Below, in pieces: positions 9,537 to 22,196 of a stretch of 64,000 nucleotides of DNA. The position numbers and the translations under genes are program-made. Position 1 is the stretch's first letter. Every line of letters begins with the position of its first letter. Source of the stretch: Serpula lacrymans var. lacrymans S7.9. Taxonomy: Eukaryota; Basidiomycota; Agaricomycetes; Boletales; Serpulaceae. Below the pieces are notes generated by a model. The model ran no database searches. It saw only the letters and a list, made by a program, of their open reading frames with translations, and was not told the origin of the DNA. The stretch spans positions 2,574,308 to 2,638,307 of the forward strand of contig NW_006763291.1 of assembly GCF_000218685.1 (NCBI RefSeq). Reading direction: 5' to 3'.

Positions 9537-12105
9537 ATGGCTACATTACCTCGTCCCACCAAAACCATTCCCGTTTCCTCTTCGGCTTCATCTCCTCAAG
9601 ACACCAATGTATCTCTTCGCATAGAGTCCCAGTTTGATGCCGGTATCAATTCTTCAACTGCTTGGACTGAGCACCTTGAACGAGGATCCTTGTCAGATGA
9701 CGACCCAGACGACGATCCTGATATATCTAACCAGAAGGGTTGTCCTGCGCGTGCGCTGTATCATTTTGAAGGGAAAGTAGAATTCAGGGAGCTCAACGTA
9801 GACGCCGGTGATGAATTGGATGTTCTGAAGGAAGAAGTTGGCGACGGGTGGAGTTTAGTGAGAAACGAGGGCGGAGAGATAGGCCTATTGCCTCGTTCAT
9901 ATTACACGGTAAAAATCCATCCATTACATTCGCATTTATATATTGACATGTTCACTGAAGTTTACTTCCGATTTCTCTGCGGCTCCAACTTTGGATATAC
10001 CATCCTTTCATAGAAAGAAGGAGGCCTCAAGTAGTTCGCTAACACCTCGTGGATCTCCAAAGGGAGAGTCTCAGTCATTACCAATTGTCCCTCAAAATAC
10101 AGGAGAGTGGCGAAATGCATTGCCTAGCTTCCGTCAAAGTCTTTTGGGGGGCAAGAGTTTGAATCGTTTCTCGACGTTTGTTACAAGCGGTGCAGAAGAA
10201 TGGGTCCTGAATGGTAGTGCTGCAGAAGCCGAAGCCCTTGAAGCTGAAGGCTCTCATCAAAGACTGCCCAGCCAGTCCAGCATTGCAGACGATGACGATA
10301 ACAACAGATTAAGCAGCCTTGCAACGGGCGAGGCCGATCGACACTTCGTTGATGCAGGCCCCGCTTGGCAAACAAAAGTCCCCCCATTTCGAGTCTTGGT
10401 ACACTCTCCATCGAAGCGTACATCTGTTTTGTCTGGTGCCTACACTATCTATAACGTAACGTCGCTGTTCTACCCCTCTATTCCAGAGGAAGAAGACCTG
10501 GCAGAGTATGGCTATGCCCCTCCTGCCTCTCCTACTCGCATCACAGTCCATCGTCGCTTCTCTCATTTTGTCGTGTTACACACTGCGCTCACGAAGCGGC
10601 TACCAGGCATAGCATTACCACCGCTACCTGAGAAGCAATACGCAGGGAGGTTCAGTACGGATTTTGTTGAAGCTCGGAGAGGAGACCTTGAGAGGTATAT
10701 TGGGCGCATCGTGCGGCACCCGATTGCAAGGTATGCGGAAGTTATGACGTCTTTCCTGGGGTGTGAAAGCGATTCGGTATGTAGTATTTTTAGTGCAACT
10801 TGAACTTGAAGAAAAGTGAACTAATTCAAATAAAGGAGTGGAAGCGTTTGGTACCTCAGCATCTCGCATTGCCAGCGGCAGGACCTTCCTTTTTCGCCCG
10901 TGTTTTCCATCCAGCATTTAATGTCGATGCAGAAGATGCAGCAGAAACCGTAAACCGATTCGATGGTCACCTACGATCCGTCGGTAAAGGTGTCCAAGGC
11001 CTAAGAAACATATTCGGCCGTGTTAGAGAAGCAAGGCTAGGTTGGTTTATTTCCTCGTTCACAGGCCCACGTTTACAAAACTGACACCTTTTGACTTAGA
11101 GATGTCCAAGGCTGAGCGATTATTGTCATACTCATTATTATCCTTGATAACGTCGAAACCTCTGGCGTCGGCTCCGATGAATGGTATAAGTGAAGAAGAG
11201 GAAGGCGATGAAAGTGACGCTAAGGTCAGGGGCCCCCTGAACAGCCAAGGTGCTTGGTGTTGGCGTGAAGATTGTAAAGGTAAGCATCCGATGGGTGTTT
11301 GAGAAGTGTACATGTTCATTATGTTTGCAGATTGTCTCAGCTTGATGAAAGCTATGGATAAAACATCAGAAACATTGCAGAGCGTCGCAGACCTATATGA
11401 TGATCATGTACGTCAATCCAGCAGCTTTCCGATATGCCAATGAAACCATCCCAAACAGGCGAGGAGGACGCAATTGGCTACTCACGAGTCCTTGAAGAGT
11501 GTGGCTCATCCGTTCGCTATGTATGAAGTAGGACTTTTATCTTCTTATCCACGTCGCCATCATTGATCAAAGTTTGACAAAGGGTGTCATTGAAACTCAT
11601 AGATCTACTCTTTCGCGTTACCATGGCGCTATCAAAGAAGACTGTGTACGAATTCACGGTTATATCCAGCTGTATGACTGAATGTTGATCATAACACCAG
11701 GCAAACGAAGACGTTGCAGGACGATGCGAGACAGTATTGAACACGACCATGGCCGAAATGGAAACATATCACGCGCAGAAACTGGAAGATTTCAACACCG
11801 TCACCAGGGAACATCTAGACGGCGAGATCGCATTTTATGAACAAGTCTTGGTTAGACTGAGGAGCGCACGGCGAACTTTCGACTCACCTCAGTACGACAT
11901 ACTAAGCAAATCACCTCGTCAAGCGTCTAGATATGAGCGCGAACTAGAGAATCCAAATCTCGCACCATCTCCCCTCTCACAGCCCTGTCCGCACGTATAT
12001 GATTCAGCTCCTATGAGACCGGTCAGTGTCGCAATACAAGAAGGGGTGGGAATGATACTTGGAGGCACTTCCGGACGAGCAAGTGTGTTTGGAAAGTTCT
12101 GGTAG
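9537..12105 (+). CDS. SH3-PX-BAR sorting nexin (SNX9/18-like)
   Basis: Eight exons (9537-9908, 9961-10776, 10836-11040, 11100-11279, 11331-11407, 11459-11527, 11583-11645, 11701-12105) sum to an exact 728-residue frame. Order: an acidic N-terminal leader, an SH3 domain (ARALYHFEGKVEFRELNV to GLLPRSYYT, about residues 75-125), a Ser-rich linker, a PX domain (RVLVHSP to ARYAEVMTSFLGCE, with the phosphoinositide-binding RRFSHFVVLH and PPLPEKQYAGRF motifs), then a helical BAR region. Such proteins bind phosphoinositides on endosomal or plasma membranes, bend them, and recruit actin or dynamin factors through SH3 in endocytosis. These roles come from the family and are not proven here. Confidence 0.93.
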
Positions 12106-12602
12106 GGTGTGTGGTAGTGAGACGGACATCCTGTTTTGACTACACCCTCTTATTTGATTGATACTTTTCTTGTAAGACTCAAAGTATAAATATCAGACAA
12201 CCGCAGACCCACCAACCCATTACTTTTTCTTGTACACCGTCAGTCTGATGGTTAGTAAGCTTTGACTCATTACGATCATGGTAAACTTGAGGGTGTTGTC
12301 CAATCAATGACTTTCTGGTCCCTAGTACAAATGTTACACGGCTATTTGTTTCATTTCCTGTCTGCTATTTTTTGAGTTTAGAGGTGTTGGGACTAATTGG
12401 ATAGTCCATGCTACTACTAGCTATAGGATAGTTATGAGAACTGTCTGGACGGCCCTGTTTATTTCGTTGTTGCCAAATAAAGGGTTGGATTGCCAGCATC
12501 GGGTCCGATCATAATATGACTCGAATCATTTGTCCCCCGTCGCTGCGGGTTTTGTATACTCCATAAAATTCCGCATTTCTCAGCACTCAATTAATCCCAT
12601 CG
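12106..12602. other. Intergenic region between two plus-strand genes
   Basis: About 500 bp holding the sorting nexin 3' flank and the promoter of the CUE-domain gene. A TGTATACTCCATAAAA stretch lies about 50 bp before the ATG. I see no other gene or repeat. Confidence 0.4.
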
Positions 12603-14969
12603 ATGACCATCCTCGCATCTCTTCCACCCTATCCCTCAACACAATCCAGGAAATCGCTTTCTCCTTCTCAGCTGGCAACCTTCAACCAGATTGTGTCGAA
12701 TTCCTTGTCAGAGACTATTGCACTACCACCAGAGAAGCGAGACACCCCCGCAAGTCGGTCTTTTATCTCATCCTATGCAAGAGATGCAGCCCAGCAATAC
12801 CTAGAATCGTTGATTTGGGGGAAACGGAGTTCTAATGCTGATATTATCATTAGACAACGCGTATTTGTGCTGGCAGAAAAGCTGGTATTGACACCACCGA
12901 GTCTCGATATCCAAACACTCATAGATCTTGCTATTGTTTACGCACCAGCACATCATTCTCGGGTCCGTGCTCTGTTTACTACCGCTCTTGCAACATCCAC
13001 GCTTCTGCCTTCAGCCTTTCAGTCAGACGTAGTTCCCGCTTTTACGTCATTTCTTGGCCCATCCCATTCATCAGGGCTTTATGGTCTTCGTAAAACTGCT
13101 CGTTGCTTGTCGTCCCTCCTTCACACCTGTCCACCACAGCTTCTAAGCTCATTTGTGCATAACAAGCCCTTCTTTCTTGCCTTGGCTCGTTCCTATGACG
13201 AAGGACTTACTGCGCTCGCCAATTCCTATGGAGGTACTCGATTTGCGAGTGAAGATCGAGAGTTAGACGACTGGGAGCGTATCTGGCTAGAAACAAAAGT
13301 TGATCTGATGGACTGCTTTCATATGCTCATCACTTCCATGCTAAAGAGCTTGTCCAATGCTTCCGGCGTTGTGCTTGCCGCAGAGTCGGAGAGTATATTT
13401 GGCATCCTCTTTTCGCTGCTGGATACTCCCTCCCCGTCTCCTGTGTCGTCCTTCGATGGGAGTAATGCCACCGTTACCCCGTTTGTCAATCGCTCAATCG
13501 TGGCAGATTATCAGCACTCCTATGATCTAGCTCGGACCCTTTCGTCTGCCTTACAGGCAGCTACACACGATGATGCCCGTGTTGATCTATTAGAATCAAC
13601 TCTCCGTTCCTTTGATATCGGGTCATCAGGATCGGAAAGGGCCAAGGATCCCGGTGCTTTGAAACTACTCATTAGATCGTCCGGGATTGCTACGGGTGTT
13701 GATAACCTGGGGAATAGGAACGGACGCGTGCGCCAAGGAGGTAGCAAAGGCAAGGCTAGAGAGATTCCTCCTGTAGATGTTTCTCCTCAGGATCCCAGTC
13801 TTGATCTCAAAATCACGCAAGTGCTTGATATCTTCCCCGACCACTCTCCGGAATACATAAGGGCACTCCTTACTCATACGGATTTTTCCTTTCATGCAAG
13901 CGCAGAAAAGGTTATAGAGGCATTACTGGAGGGTACTGCGCCTCATGAAGATGATCTACAGCAGATACAAGCAGACCAGACAAACATAATCAACGACGGA
14001 AGACCTATGGAGGAATGGGTTTTCACGAAGGATAGAAAAAATATTTTCGACGACCAGGAAATGGATCTTACCCAAGTGCATAAAGGGAAGAAAAGGTATA
14101 TTCTGATCTTGATATTATTATATGTCGTTCTCAAATCACATTAAAAAACAGTTTGGGCGAAAGCACCATTGGGCAGGACAAAGCATTTATGGAGAAAATG
14201 AAAGCAGATATTCTGAGGTTTTCTGAAATGCTGTCTGACGATGATGAGGATGTAGAAGATCAGTATGGCGAGAAAAAACGTGCTGCAGATGATGACCTTG
14301 ACGATGATTTCACTGAAAAGGTAAAAATTGCCGGTGATGGGGAGGATAGCGGAGATGATATAGAAGGGAGTGATAGCTCGGCTACTCCGGCTCATCCTGG
14401 ACCTGAAATAATCCTGGAGCTGGCTTATATTCGTAACCAGAAGCTCTTTGAAAGAGATGGGGTCACTCGAAGGAGCCAAGCCCGCGCGGAACTCAAAAGT
14501 CAAACAGGTAGGTGTTTGACCTGATCCTTCGCTGTAACAAGTAAAGCTTAGGGCTTGGTTGTAGGTTGGACAGATGAACAAATCGAGGGATGGAGAATCA
14601 TGCTCGAAAGAAATGTAAGTTTTCTAAGTTACCAGTATCGTGGTATTTGTCTTTACTCTTGTACGTATTTTCTAGCCCAAAAAAGATGCGATCCTGCAGA
14701 AGCATGAGTTTGCTGGTAACAGGGCAATGCCAATTGCAGATTATAGTAGAGGTGGTAATGTTGCTTCAGCGGCGCGAGGTGGTAGACCAGGAAGGGGAGG
14801 TAGCCGCGGGCGTGGAAGAGGAACGGGTGGAAGCAGTGGCGGAGGGGCTGACATAAACACCAGGGATCGTGCATGGAAGGACAAGAATAAAGCTAGCAGG
14901 GGAAATCATAACCGAAAGAGGAACCACGACAAGAAAATGGTAAGGGCTGGAGCGGGTCCTTCGGTATAA
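12603..14969 (+). CDS. CUE3: CUE-domain protein, Cue3/ASCC2 homolog (ribosome quality trigger complex)
   Basis: Four exons (12603-14095, 14152-14507, 14565-14614, 14676-14969) join to an exact 730-residue frame. The N-terminal helical half resembles ASCC2/Cue3. A CUE domain starts at DLKITQVLDIFPDHSPEYI and binds ubiquitin. Then comes an acidic stretch, and the C-terminus is an RGG-rich tail (GRPGRGG, SRGRGRG) ending in a basic segment. In yeast and humans this subunit works with the Slh1/ASCC3 helicase to split collided, ubiquitinated ribosomes. The gene looks intact. The symbol follows the yeast name by domain layout, not by a search. Confidence 0.85.
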
Positions 14970-15101
14970 CTTTAGAGAAATATCAACAACTTCATGATTG
15001 AAGGGTCTCAAACTACATGATTAAAGTACAACTAATATATTAGCGAGTGAAAGAGAACTTTGGTGACTCGCAGATATGTGCATGGCTTTAGGTGCACGTA
15101 T

Positions 15102-15601
15102 TTATTGGGGGAATAGTTTTTTGAACCTAGGATCAAATGTTAGCTCGACGACATCATTGACTAGTTTCATATCTAGTTCTAGTTGTGAGTCCCGGATATG
15201 AAAGGATTCCCTAAGAGGGTGCATACCAAGGTCACTGTCCATATTTATGCACGCCATCATTTTGATACTGGACTCAGTAACAACATTTCCAATGATCTCC
15301 ACATACGTCGATGTCATTTGATGGTCCTGATGATAAGTAAACGTTGACGCGAATACAATGGTCGCAAAAAGGAGTGTTTGCCCACCTTGGGTAATCGGAC
15401 TTCTATCTGGCCACCATCGCTAGCTTCGACTAACGCGGTATCACCTTGAAACTACGGCAATTAATCAGTAGGTAGCTCAGAAAACACACGGCCGACTCGA
15501 TATAAACGAACCCTCAAGACTTTGCACGCCAAACGTACGGTGCGCCCAACAAACTGAGGAAGACGACTGGAATTAACTCTGGTTGAAATGTGATCTGACA
15601 T
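15102..15601 (-). CDS. RFA3: Replication protein A 14-kDa subunit (RPA3/Rfa3)
   Basis: Four exons on the minus strand (15601-15512, 15451-15386, 15326-15227, 15178-15102) give a 110-residue frame. Diagnostic sequence: RVNSSRLPQFVGRTVRLACK, VEASDGGQIEVRL, TSTYVEIIGNV, and DMKLVNDVVELT. It forms a single OB fold, the smallest subunit of the RPA trimer that coats single-stranded DNA in replication and repair. Length and layout are normal. It is convergent with CUE3, whose stop lies 133 bp away, and the next minus-strand gene begins upstream of it. Confidence 0.93.
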
Positions 15602-15852
15602 ATTATGTCTTTGCTTTTGATGATGTGGCCAGAAAACACGAAAGACGTGACCAAGTTCGAGCAAACGAATCCTATGTCACGGTTAGGTACTAGTACTAGT
15701 AATATGACTTGGAACCGCGACCGCGACAAGACCATCAACGCGCTGGTGGCGTGAGATCGTCACAGTGAAATCTTACATACTTAATTATTAGTAGCTTCCA
15801 GGCTCGATATGACAAAGACTGGCTTGATGTATAGTAAATTCATTAAAATAAT

Positions 15853-18800
15853 TTACACTTGAAATCTATCCTCTTCCCCACCATCCAAATCACCTTGCGT
15901 GGAAGTAGCTCTCTGAACCTTTATAACAGGCCTACTTCTGCCGCCTCCAATACTTTGTAGCTCAACCTCCACTTCCGACTTTGTCAGTGGCTTAGTCCTC
16001 CTCTTGAATGCCGCCGCACAAACATCTCGGAGACGTGTATGCCAGCTTCTCTCGGGTTCATGTGGAAAGACATGTACGTCATGGACTACAGATGCTGTAG
16101 TGACTGGTATATCACCAATCTCAGCCTGTGCTTTTGTAACATTCAATTTATCCTGTTCAGCCCAGAGAGCGTGAATGCACCAGGCCATGAGTGCGATGAC
16201 TGCTATCGAAAATGATCCTACAAAGAGATTGGGGAGTTTCGCTTTAGAGGTATAACACTCCATCGAGAGTGCAGAAAAGAAACAAAGCATTCTAGAAACG
16301 GGTGCTATATTAGTGCGATATACCTTGCTATATTATGCAACTCACCCCCACATCAGTAACGCAAAGGGAAGACTATACACTATAGCAAGTTTCTCTAGGC
16401 CGTACCTTTCATGACTCATCTTTGATAAGAAGCCTGCCTATATACGTCAAACAATGAGCAAATTTATTAGATAGAAGAAGCAGCCTTACTTGTTTCAAGG
16501 CATTCTCTTGCGCTTTGGTACGAGTATGACGGAAAAGTACTAGACCACTGATGATACTCCCAAGGCTGGCGACAAGTGAAAAATAACTTGCAAGTTGTGT
16601 AGCTGATCGAGATGTGTCATTCGGACCGCTACCATTATCGACACTATTGATAGCTAAGAAGCCCACATTGGCATTGAGCAATACTGTGGCCTACGATAAA
16701 CATTTGAACTTGAGCTATAGCTATTTAGTCCGGTGAGATTTGCGTCCGAACTCTTACCAGTAGGTTCTGATCTTGTAACTCGTTGTTGAGTTTATCTATA
16801 AACTTACTCCACGTATGAGAGCTCACGATATGGTCAACAAACAACCCGTGCAATGCTCGCACGTGTATATCCGGAGTATAGAAAAACAAGGGTGAGAGAA
16901 TGGACATGAAGTTCGACCGCTTATATGATTGACCGTAAATCGATTGCTGAAATTCAAGACGGGAACCTGCTTGACCATGGAAGTTAAGAAAACTATTTCG
17001 TGCTTAAAGCGAGTATCAGATATAATGAATAATATCAAGAGAGAGCATATACCAAATTGATGCATCAGTCTGCCTGATGAACACGATAATCAAAACTTCA
17101 ATTAAATATATAACACGAATAGATATTTACCAACAATCCAGATAGAATGAGTTTGATCTTTGAGGTTTGAATCTGGCACAGAATGTTTTTATTGCAAGTC
17201 GCATGCACTAGGAAAAAGGACTGACTGTTAGGTTTGATTTCTGAGACTATACGGTATAGATTCTCGAGCTCGATAGCATCGTAAGGTTCTACGGATTGAG
17301 GGCATGTCAGATGATCTATATCGCGATCTGGTAAGTCAGAGCCCCCAAGTGTCTGTAAAACAACAACTAACCACAACGAGCGTATAGCATCATCTCTTTG
17401 AGATAATCCAAGGTGGCTTGTGATAAGTGGCAAAAATTAGGAAACAACTGCCAATGGAGCCTAGTACAGCGTTCAGGCTCACCCATCCATGGAATGAATC
17501 AAACTCACCAGTACTCAGCATGTATGGCGAGTTCTGGAAGCAGAAATATTGTGAGTTTATGACGTAGTAACTGAGAGTATAATTAATTACTCTTATGTGA
17601 AAGTGAGTCGACACCTTTACAATTATGCATAATGGGTGTTGCATCAAAATCATGAAGCCAAAACAAGCATTGGTTGTGTGGGTTCACAAAATAATAGTGA
17701 CATAAAATATTGTCGCTGTTGGCGGCCAATCCTGGTTCAAGCACAAGTTCCACTTCATCATAGGCTAGACTCGGAGATGATTCGTTCTGAGATATCAAGC
17801 GACGCAGCTCATTCTGCAGATAGTCGGCAAAACCACAGACATCCATATGTATGTCTGAATTCCATATATTTACCTCAGCAAAAATCCTCTGTCAAAGACC
17901 ATAAGAAATGTTTCCATGGTCAACTTGCGAGAAAAGGTGCACCTGTTCGGAGTGCAGGAAATAAAAAGCTCCACCTGGATGAGATGCCTTGGCCCAGCCA
18001 GGTTGTAAAGTTTGACTGATGATTTATCAGGACCAGTTTACGAAAACATAAAGAACGGCTCACTCATAGTCGGGATACTTTGTTGTAAGCGCAGGTATTA
18101 TAGGATAGTGTTTATGCGACGATCTTCAAATTGTGAATGTGAACAGTTGCATCAAAGTCACAGCTGCGATACGGTACGCACATGATACCTTCCTTATCAT
18201 ACCTCTTCAGCTGATAGCTCGAGATGGGGTGAACCCGAGAAAAATCCACGGTCTCTGTCGACTCACTGGGGTGGATATTGCTAGACGGTACAGCAGCTAC
18301 AGTGAAGGCGAACAACCAAGTCATGAGCTGAAAATCCCAAAGTGATGGAGGTCGCCTACCATTTATGTAAACCAAATCTTTATGAGGAGAAGCACACCGA
18401 GGGACTACATTTTCTGAAAATCTCCGGTAAGAGGCGCGTGAGGTAGTACTGTTCCTACTCGTATGACTGATATTCGAAACAGGGCTGGCAGATCGGGTGC
18501 AAGGGTCGATTATAGGTTTCTGCAATAGTTGAACCTGACCTGGCGCTATTCCAGCTGGTGCGGCCAGATTAAGAATAGAAGAAACAGATGATGGGGCCCT
18601 TGATAGATTCGTAATGCCTGATTCTTTTTGGACAGCTTGCTCCATAGATGTAACGTGAGCAGGACTCGAATTACAGTATGCGCTTTCTCTCGTGTTATCC
18701 GAGCCATACCCAATGTGTAAATTCGAGTGTTCCACTTTGGACGAAGTAGCTGCCTCTGGAGCTTCATGTGACATAGTATAATTTCCATGGAGCATGGGAG

Positions 18801-19176
18801 ATAGGGGCTTTACGGATAGATAATTCGATGATAGCGGTGTACTATAGGTGGGAGCGCCCCCTGTAAGCGAATTGATATCGCGCGAACAATCGTGTACTGA
18901 TTTGTCCGAAGGCTGCAAGCTTGGGCAAATAGTCCACCCAGGAACCCAAGGCAGCACAAAAGAGCCTGTACTAGATGGGAAAGATGAGATAACGGGAGGC
19001 TCATTATGTGGCGCCTTCGTTTCAGGCGAGGTACAAAAAACGAAACGGTCCATGAAAAGGGTCCATGAATGGCATAGACGGCGGATAACGCGCCTCAGAG
19101 CAGAGCCATCCCCACGGAAGAGTTTGTCGAGCAAGATTCTCCAGAACTGTGGTAACGACAAAACCAAAGCACTCAT
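15853..19176 (-). CDS. Large multi-exon membrane protein of an Agaricomycete-specific family
   Basis: I read one minus-strand gene. A first exon of about 350 codons (ATG at 19176) starts with a hydrophobic/basic leader, then a Ser/Pro-rich low-complexity stretch, and ends with DFSRVHPISSYQLKRYDKEG. A WW-like segment follows, QPGWAKASHPGGAFYF (about 17,930-18,000), then GFADYLQNELRRL, NPHNQCLFWLHDFDA, HAEYW, LHWQLFPNF, LSPLFFYTPDIHV, LNANVGFLAINSV, and two hydrophobic C-terminal helices (near 16,600 and 16,220). It ends in a basic cytosolic tail with stop at 15853. I recall similar proteins, WW-like plus C-terminal membrane helices, as expanded families in mushrooms; function is unknown. The intron between about 18,160 and 18,010 and several others are not settled. 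Confidence 0.65.
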
Positions 19177-19828
19177 AGCCTAAGATTTGTACACTGATGA
19201 TACTGCTTGGATAATGGAGTTATAAAGATTGTGCACGACAGTGCCATTTGCGTGTGTGAAGCGATCATGGGATCCTGCTCAGAATAGACCTGTGTCTATC
19301 TTCCATCATAGAACATCGAGAAAAGTGACAGATATCCGAATGCAACTTACTGCAATCATTAGATATTTTTTAAGCAGGTCATCACCGTGACTGCCACTAT
19401 TGGTAGTAGTATTCAGACGTGCCACTGTGGACGCCAGTCAGACCGGCTCGGATAATTTCATGACACATAGCCAAAGGGCAGGCACGTGACAATCAAGTAG
19501 AGAGCTTGCGGATAGATGGGCGACTTCACAATGAGTTTCAGAAAAGCTTTTCTATAGATTGTAATCCTCAATGAGCAGAATTATCTGTATGTGTGATCTC
19601 GCGCAGTAAAACAGTCTATAGAGAACTAATCTAATGTACCACACTAGGATTATAGTTGTGGTTAACTCTGTCTCGGAAATAATTTGATATCACTTACACA
19701 TGTGGATATACTTGTGGATATACTTCCTATGGGGCAGCTATATGATACATCAGGGACTGTGCAATTAAAACTGTCGTAGAACATCAGATCGAGACTCGCA
19801 GGAATCAGACCACGACCAGAGAAACTCA
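19177..19828. other. Intergenic region
   Basis: About 650 bp upstream of the membrane-protein gene. There is a small direct repeat, TGTGGATATACTTG, near 19,700. I see no gene. Confidence 0.4.
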
Positions 19829-20124
19829 CTAAGATCCAAAAGCATAAATAGACTGAGGAGGATCGGGCAAGTCACTGGAATCGACCGTCGCTGGACCTGA
19901 ACAGTCGCTGCTCAGCACAACAAACTATACAAGAAGATATAAGTCGTTATGAGTGTAACACGATATAGAGGAGACTTACGGTCATACACAGGATACGGCG
20001 GTTCTTTGATAAGCTCGACTACAACTCCCCATTCAAATCCTGGGCATACTTCATTCGAAACAGTCTGGGCATCAATGGCACCATAAAAACTAGCAGCTGA
20101 AAGAATTAAGATCCTACGAAACAT
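19829..20124 (-). CDS. Small secreted protein, paralog A (possible frame lesion)
   Basis: Exon 1 (20124-19980) encodes 48 residues: a signal peptide (MFRRILILSAASFYGAIDA) followed by VCPGFEWGVVVELIKEPPYP. It ends at a GTAAGT donor. A following segment (19924-19829) encodes DCSGPATVDSS and IYAFGS, matching exon 2 of the sister gene at 21 kb. With the only acceptor I see (TAG at 19925) the frame is off by one, so either a splice site is missed or this copy is damaged. No known domain; the cysteines and signal peptide suggest a secreted protein. Confidence 0.5.
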
Positions 20125-20999
20125 TTGAGATGAGCAAACAAGATGAACCAGTTGATGTCTGCAAAGCTTGGGAGGTAACTGGAAGTCAAAGGAGCAGGGC
20201 GCGCTCTTATAGCCTCCAAAGGCGCCTGTTTGAATTTTACTTGCATCATCGGGAACGAATAAAGGTAGTATCCCATGGACATTGATATCGTTGGCACCCC
20301 TGTCGGCCATAGGTAGCAGTGTCAGCGGCGGATATGAAAGGCCGGGTGAGCTTGTAGATAAAGCTTGTCAAATCTAGATGATAGCGCCATGATAACAGGA
20401 ACAGGATCCAAGGCATGTTTAGTGGCAAAATCAGAGCTTCCGTCGAGCATTCAGATGGCGGTATCCCTCTATACAAGACTGCAGCATAAATCAGGACTCC
20501 GAAGTGTAACGGAACAGTGGAAAAGGTACCCTGTTCTATCACTCATGCCACAATTTCGTACCTTATCTGGAGTGCCTTGGGTATGGCCAGTGTCCGACCC
20601 TGAATGGGAACTCACTGTGCAACGGGGCTGTGATCCATCAAGGCAGTGTCGGCCCCCAGCCAGAACTAAAAATCCTCGATGGGTCAAAAGGGCACGAACA
20701 GCGCTAGAAACAGCTCAAGGTCATTCTAAATCATGATATACGAGATATATTGCCGTAATTGACACCTAGCATCTGTTAAACAAAGAATAAACATCAAAAC
20801 GCAAGAAGTAACCATTTATGCCCTACGAATTATAGCTTAGAGCTGTCACCACACTAATACAAGATCGGTTGATTTGTTCACCCTTGAGCAATCACTATCC
20901 TGTAGAGCCGGGTATAAAATACTTACACAAGTACTGACTGGAGTAATTCCACAAAAGTAAGATAAATCGGGCACAGTACAAATGAATCTGCAAAACAAA
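20125..20999. other. Intergenic region between the two secreted-protein paralogs
   Basis: About 870 bp. A plus-strand frame at 20365-20736 and a minus-strand frame at 20469-20687 overlap each other and have no recognisable features; I do not call them genes. I see no third copy of the secreted-protein gene. Confidence 0.4.
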
Positions 21000-21373
21000 T
21001 TATGAGCCACCGCCCTTGACGCCGACGGGAATGGGACAAACTTGGCCAAATGCGTGAATAGATGAAGGAGGGCCTGGTTTACTGCTGGACTGCACAGAAG
21101 CAGGACCGTCACAGTTGGGTAGGTATATATATTCTGCCCCGTTGAAAGAGGTGGCGTAGTGAATTTAAGTGATCCCCGTCATGAGTAGTGCACGGCACAC
21201 ATGTAGATGAAAGAATACTCACGATTATAAACTGGGTAGGGTTCTGAGTGAACTTTTTCAATGATAATACCCCATTCGTAACCCTGGCAGATTTCAGCGA
21301 CTTGTGATTCCTGAGTGAACCTGATGCCGACGTTGGTGAATAAGATAAAGTATGTGACAGGGAGGCGCAGCAT
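21000..21373 (-). CDS. Small secreted protein, paralog B
   Basis: Two exons (21373-21223 and 21133-21000, intron of 89 bp) give an exact 94-residue frame. Residues 1-20 are a hydrophobic leader. The mature part has ICQGYEWGIIIEKV, EPYPVYN, NCDGPASVQSSS, PGPPSSIHAFG and a C-terminal CPIPVGVKGGG. Every block but the last has a counterpart in paralog A, so these are tandem duplicates. A small secreted protein with three cysteines; function unknown. The promoter region is in the intergenic stretch to the right. Confidence 0.65.
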
Positions 21374-22196
21374 ATTTGAATATTATTTTCTCAGTAAAAG
21401 GCCTCACTTGTGGACGATGAGGAAATGTAGTCTACCTATTTAACAGCACTTCTGGCCGCGTATTTATAGGGCTTCAAGGCAAAGGGGTATACGGTGCAAT
21501 CATCGAGTGGACTGAGGAGGCATGAAGAGAAACCACGATGCCAGTCATGGTCTGGCGTTAGATAATGGTATAGGGCTTTCAAGTTAGGCACCTTCGAAGC
21601 GAAGACTATACACCTGGCAGACGAATCAGCGCCGAAGTGAGCTTTTACTACTGTGTGGGACTCTAATCACCCCCGTTTATGGAGAAGAAGATGCATATCC
21701 AATCTCGAACGGGCTTTCTTCGGAAAATATCAATAGGGAGATTGGGTTCTCTACGCAGCTCCTAAAGATGGCCTACTGAGGAAGAATCAAAGATGAGATG
21801 ATGCCATTCAAAATCCAGAAAGCCTTCCAGACGGTGAATCCGTCCTACGCTGTAGCGCTGAGAGAACAATGGGACGGTTTGCTTACATAAAGTCATTATC
21901 TGAGTCTAAACTAAGTAAGGTCAGTCGAAGTTGTCAACGTTCTGCATTGACACCCAAGGCTGTCGCACCTGTGTTCGCAGTGACCTGTACAGTAATCGAG
22001 TACAATAAAAGTGTAGTTTCCTATGTGATCCAAACACTTAAACTACAAGTTACAACCCCTATCCTACACCATGTTCCAGTGCACCACCCTTCTTAGCTGA
22101 CATATATATGATTGGAATCTAGTCCTCGAGGAAGAAGTAGTTGCCCATATCTAAGCGGAATAGATAATTTAAATATTTGAATCAGGAGGCAATGTT
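21374..22196. other. Intergenic region between secreted protein B and ABCE1
   Basis: About 820 bp. It holds the upstream region of the secreted-protein gene and the 3' flank of the ABCE1 gene. I see no gene or clear repeat. Confidence 0.4.

Noticed and set aside
17636..18019. Plus-strand 127-codon frame
   Set aside because: Antisense shadow of the membrane-protein exons that carry the WW-like motif.
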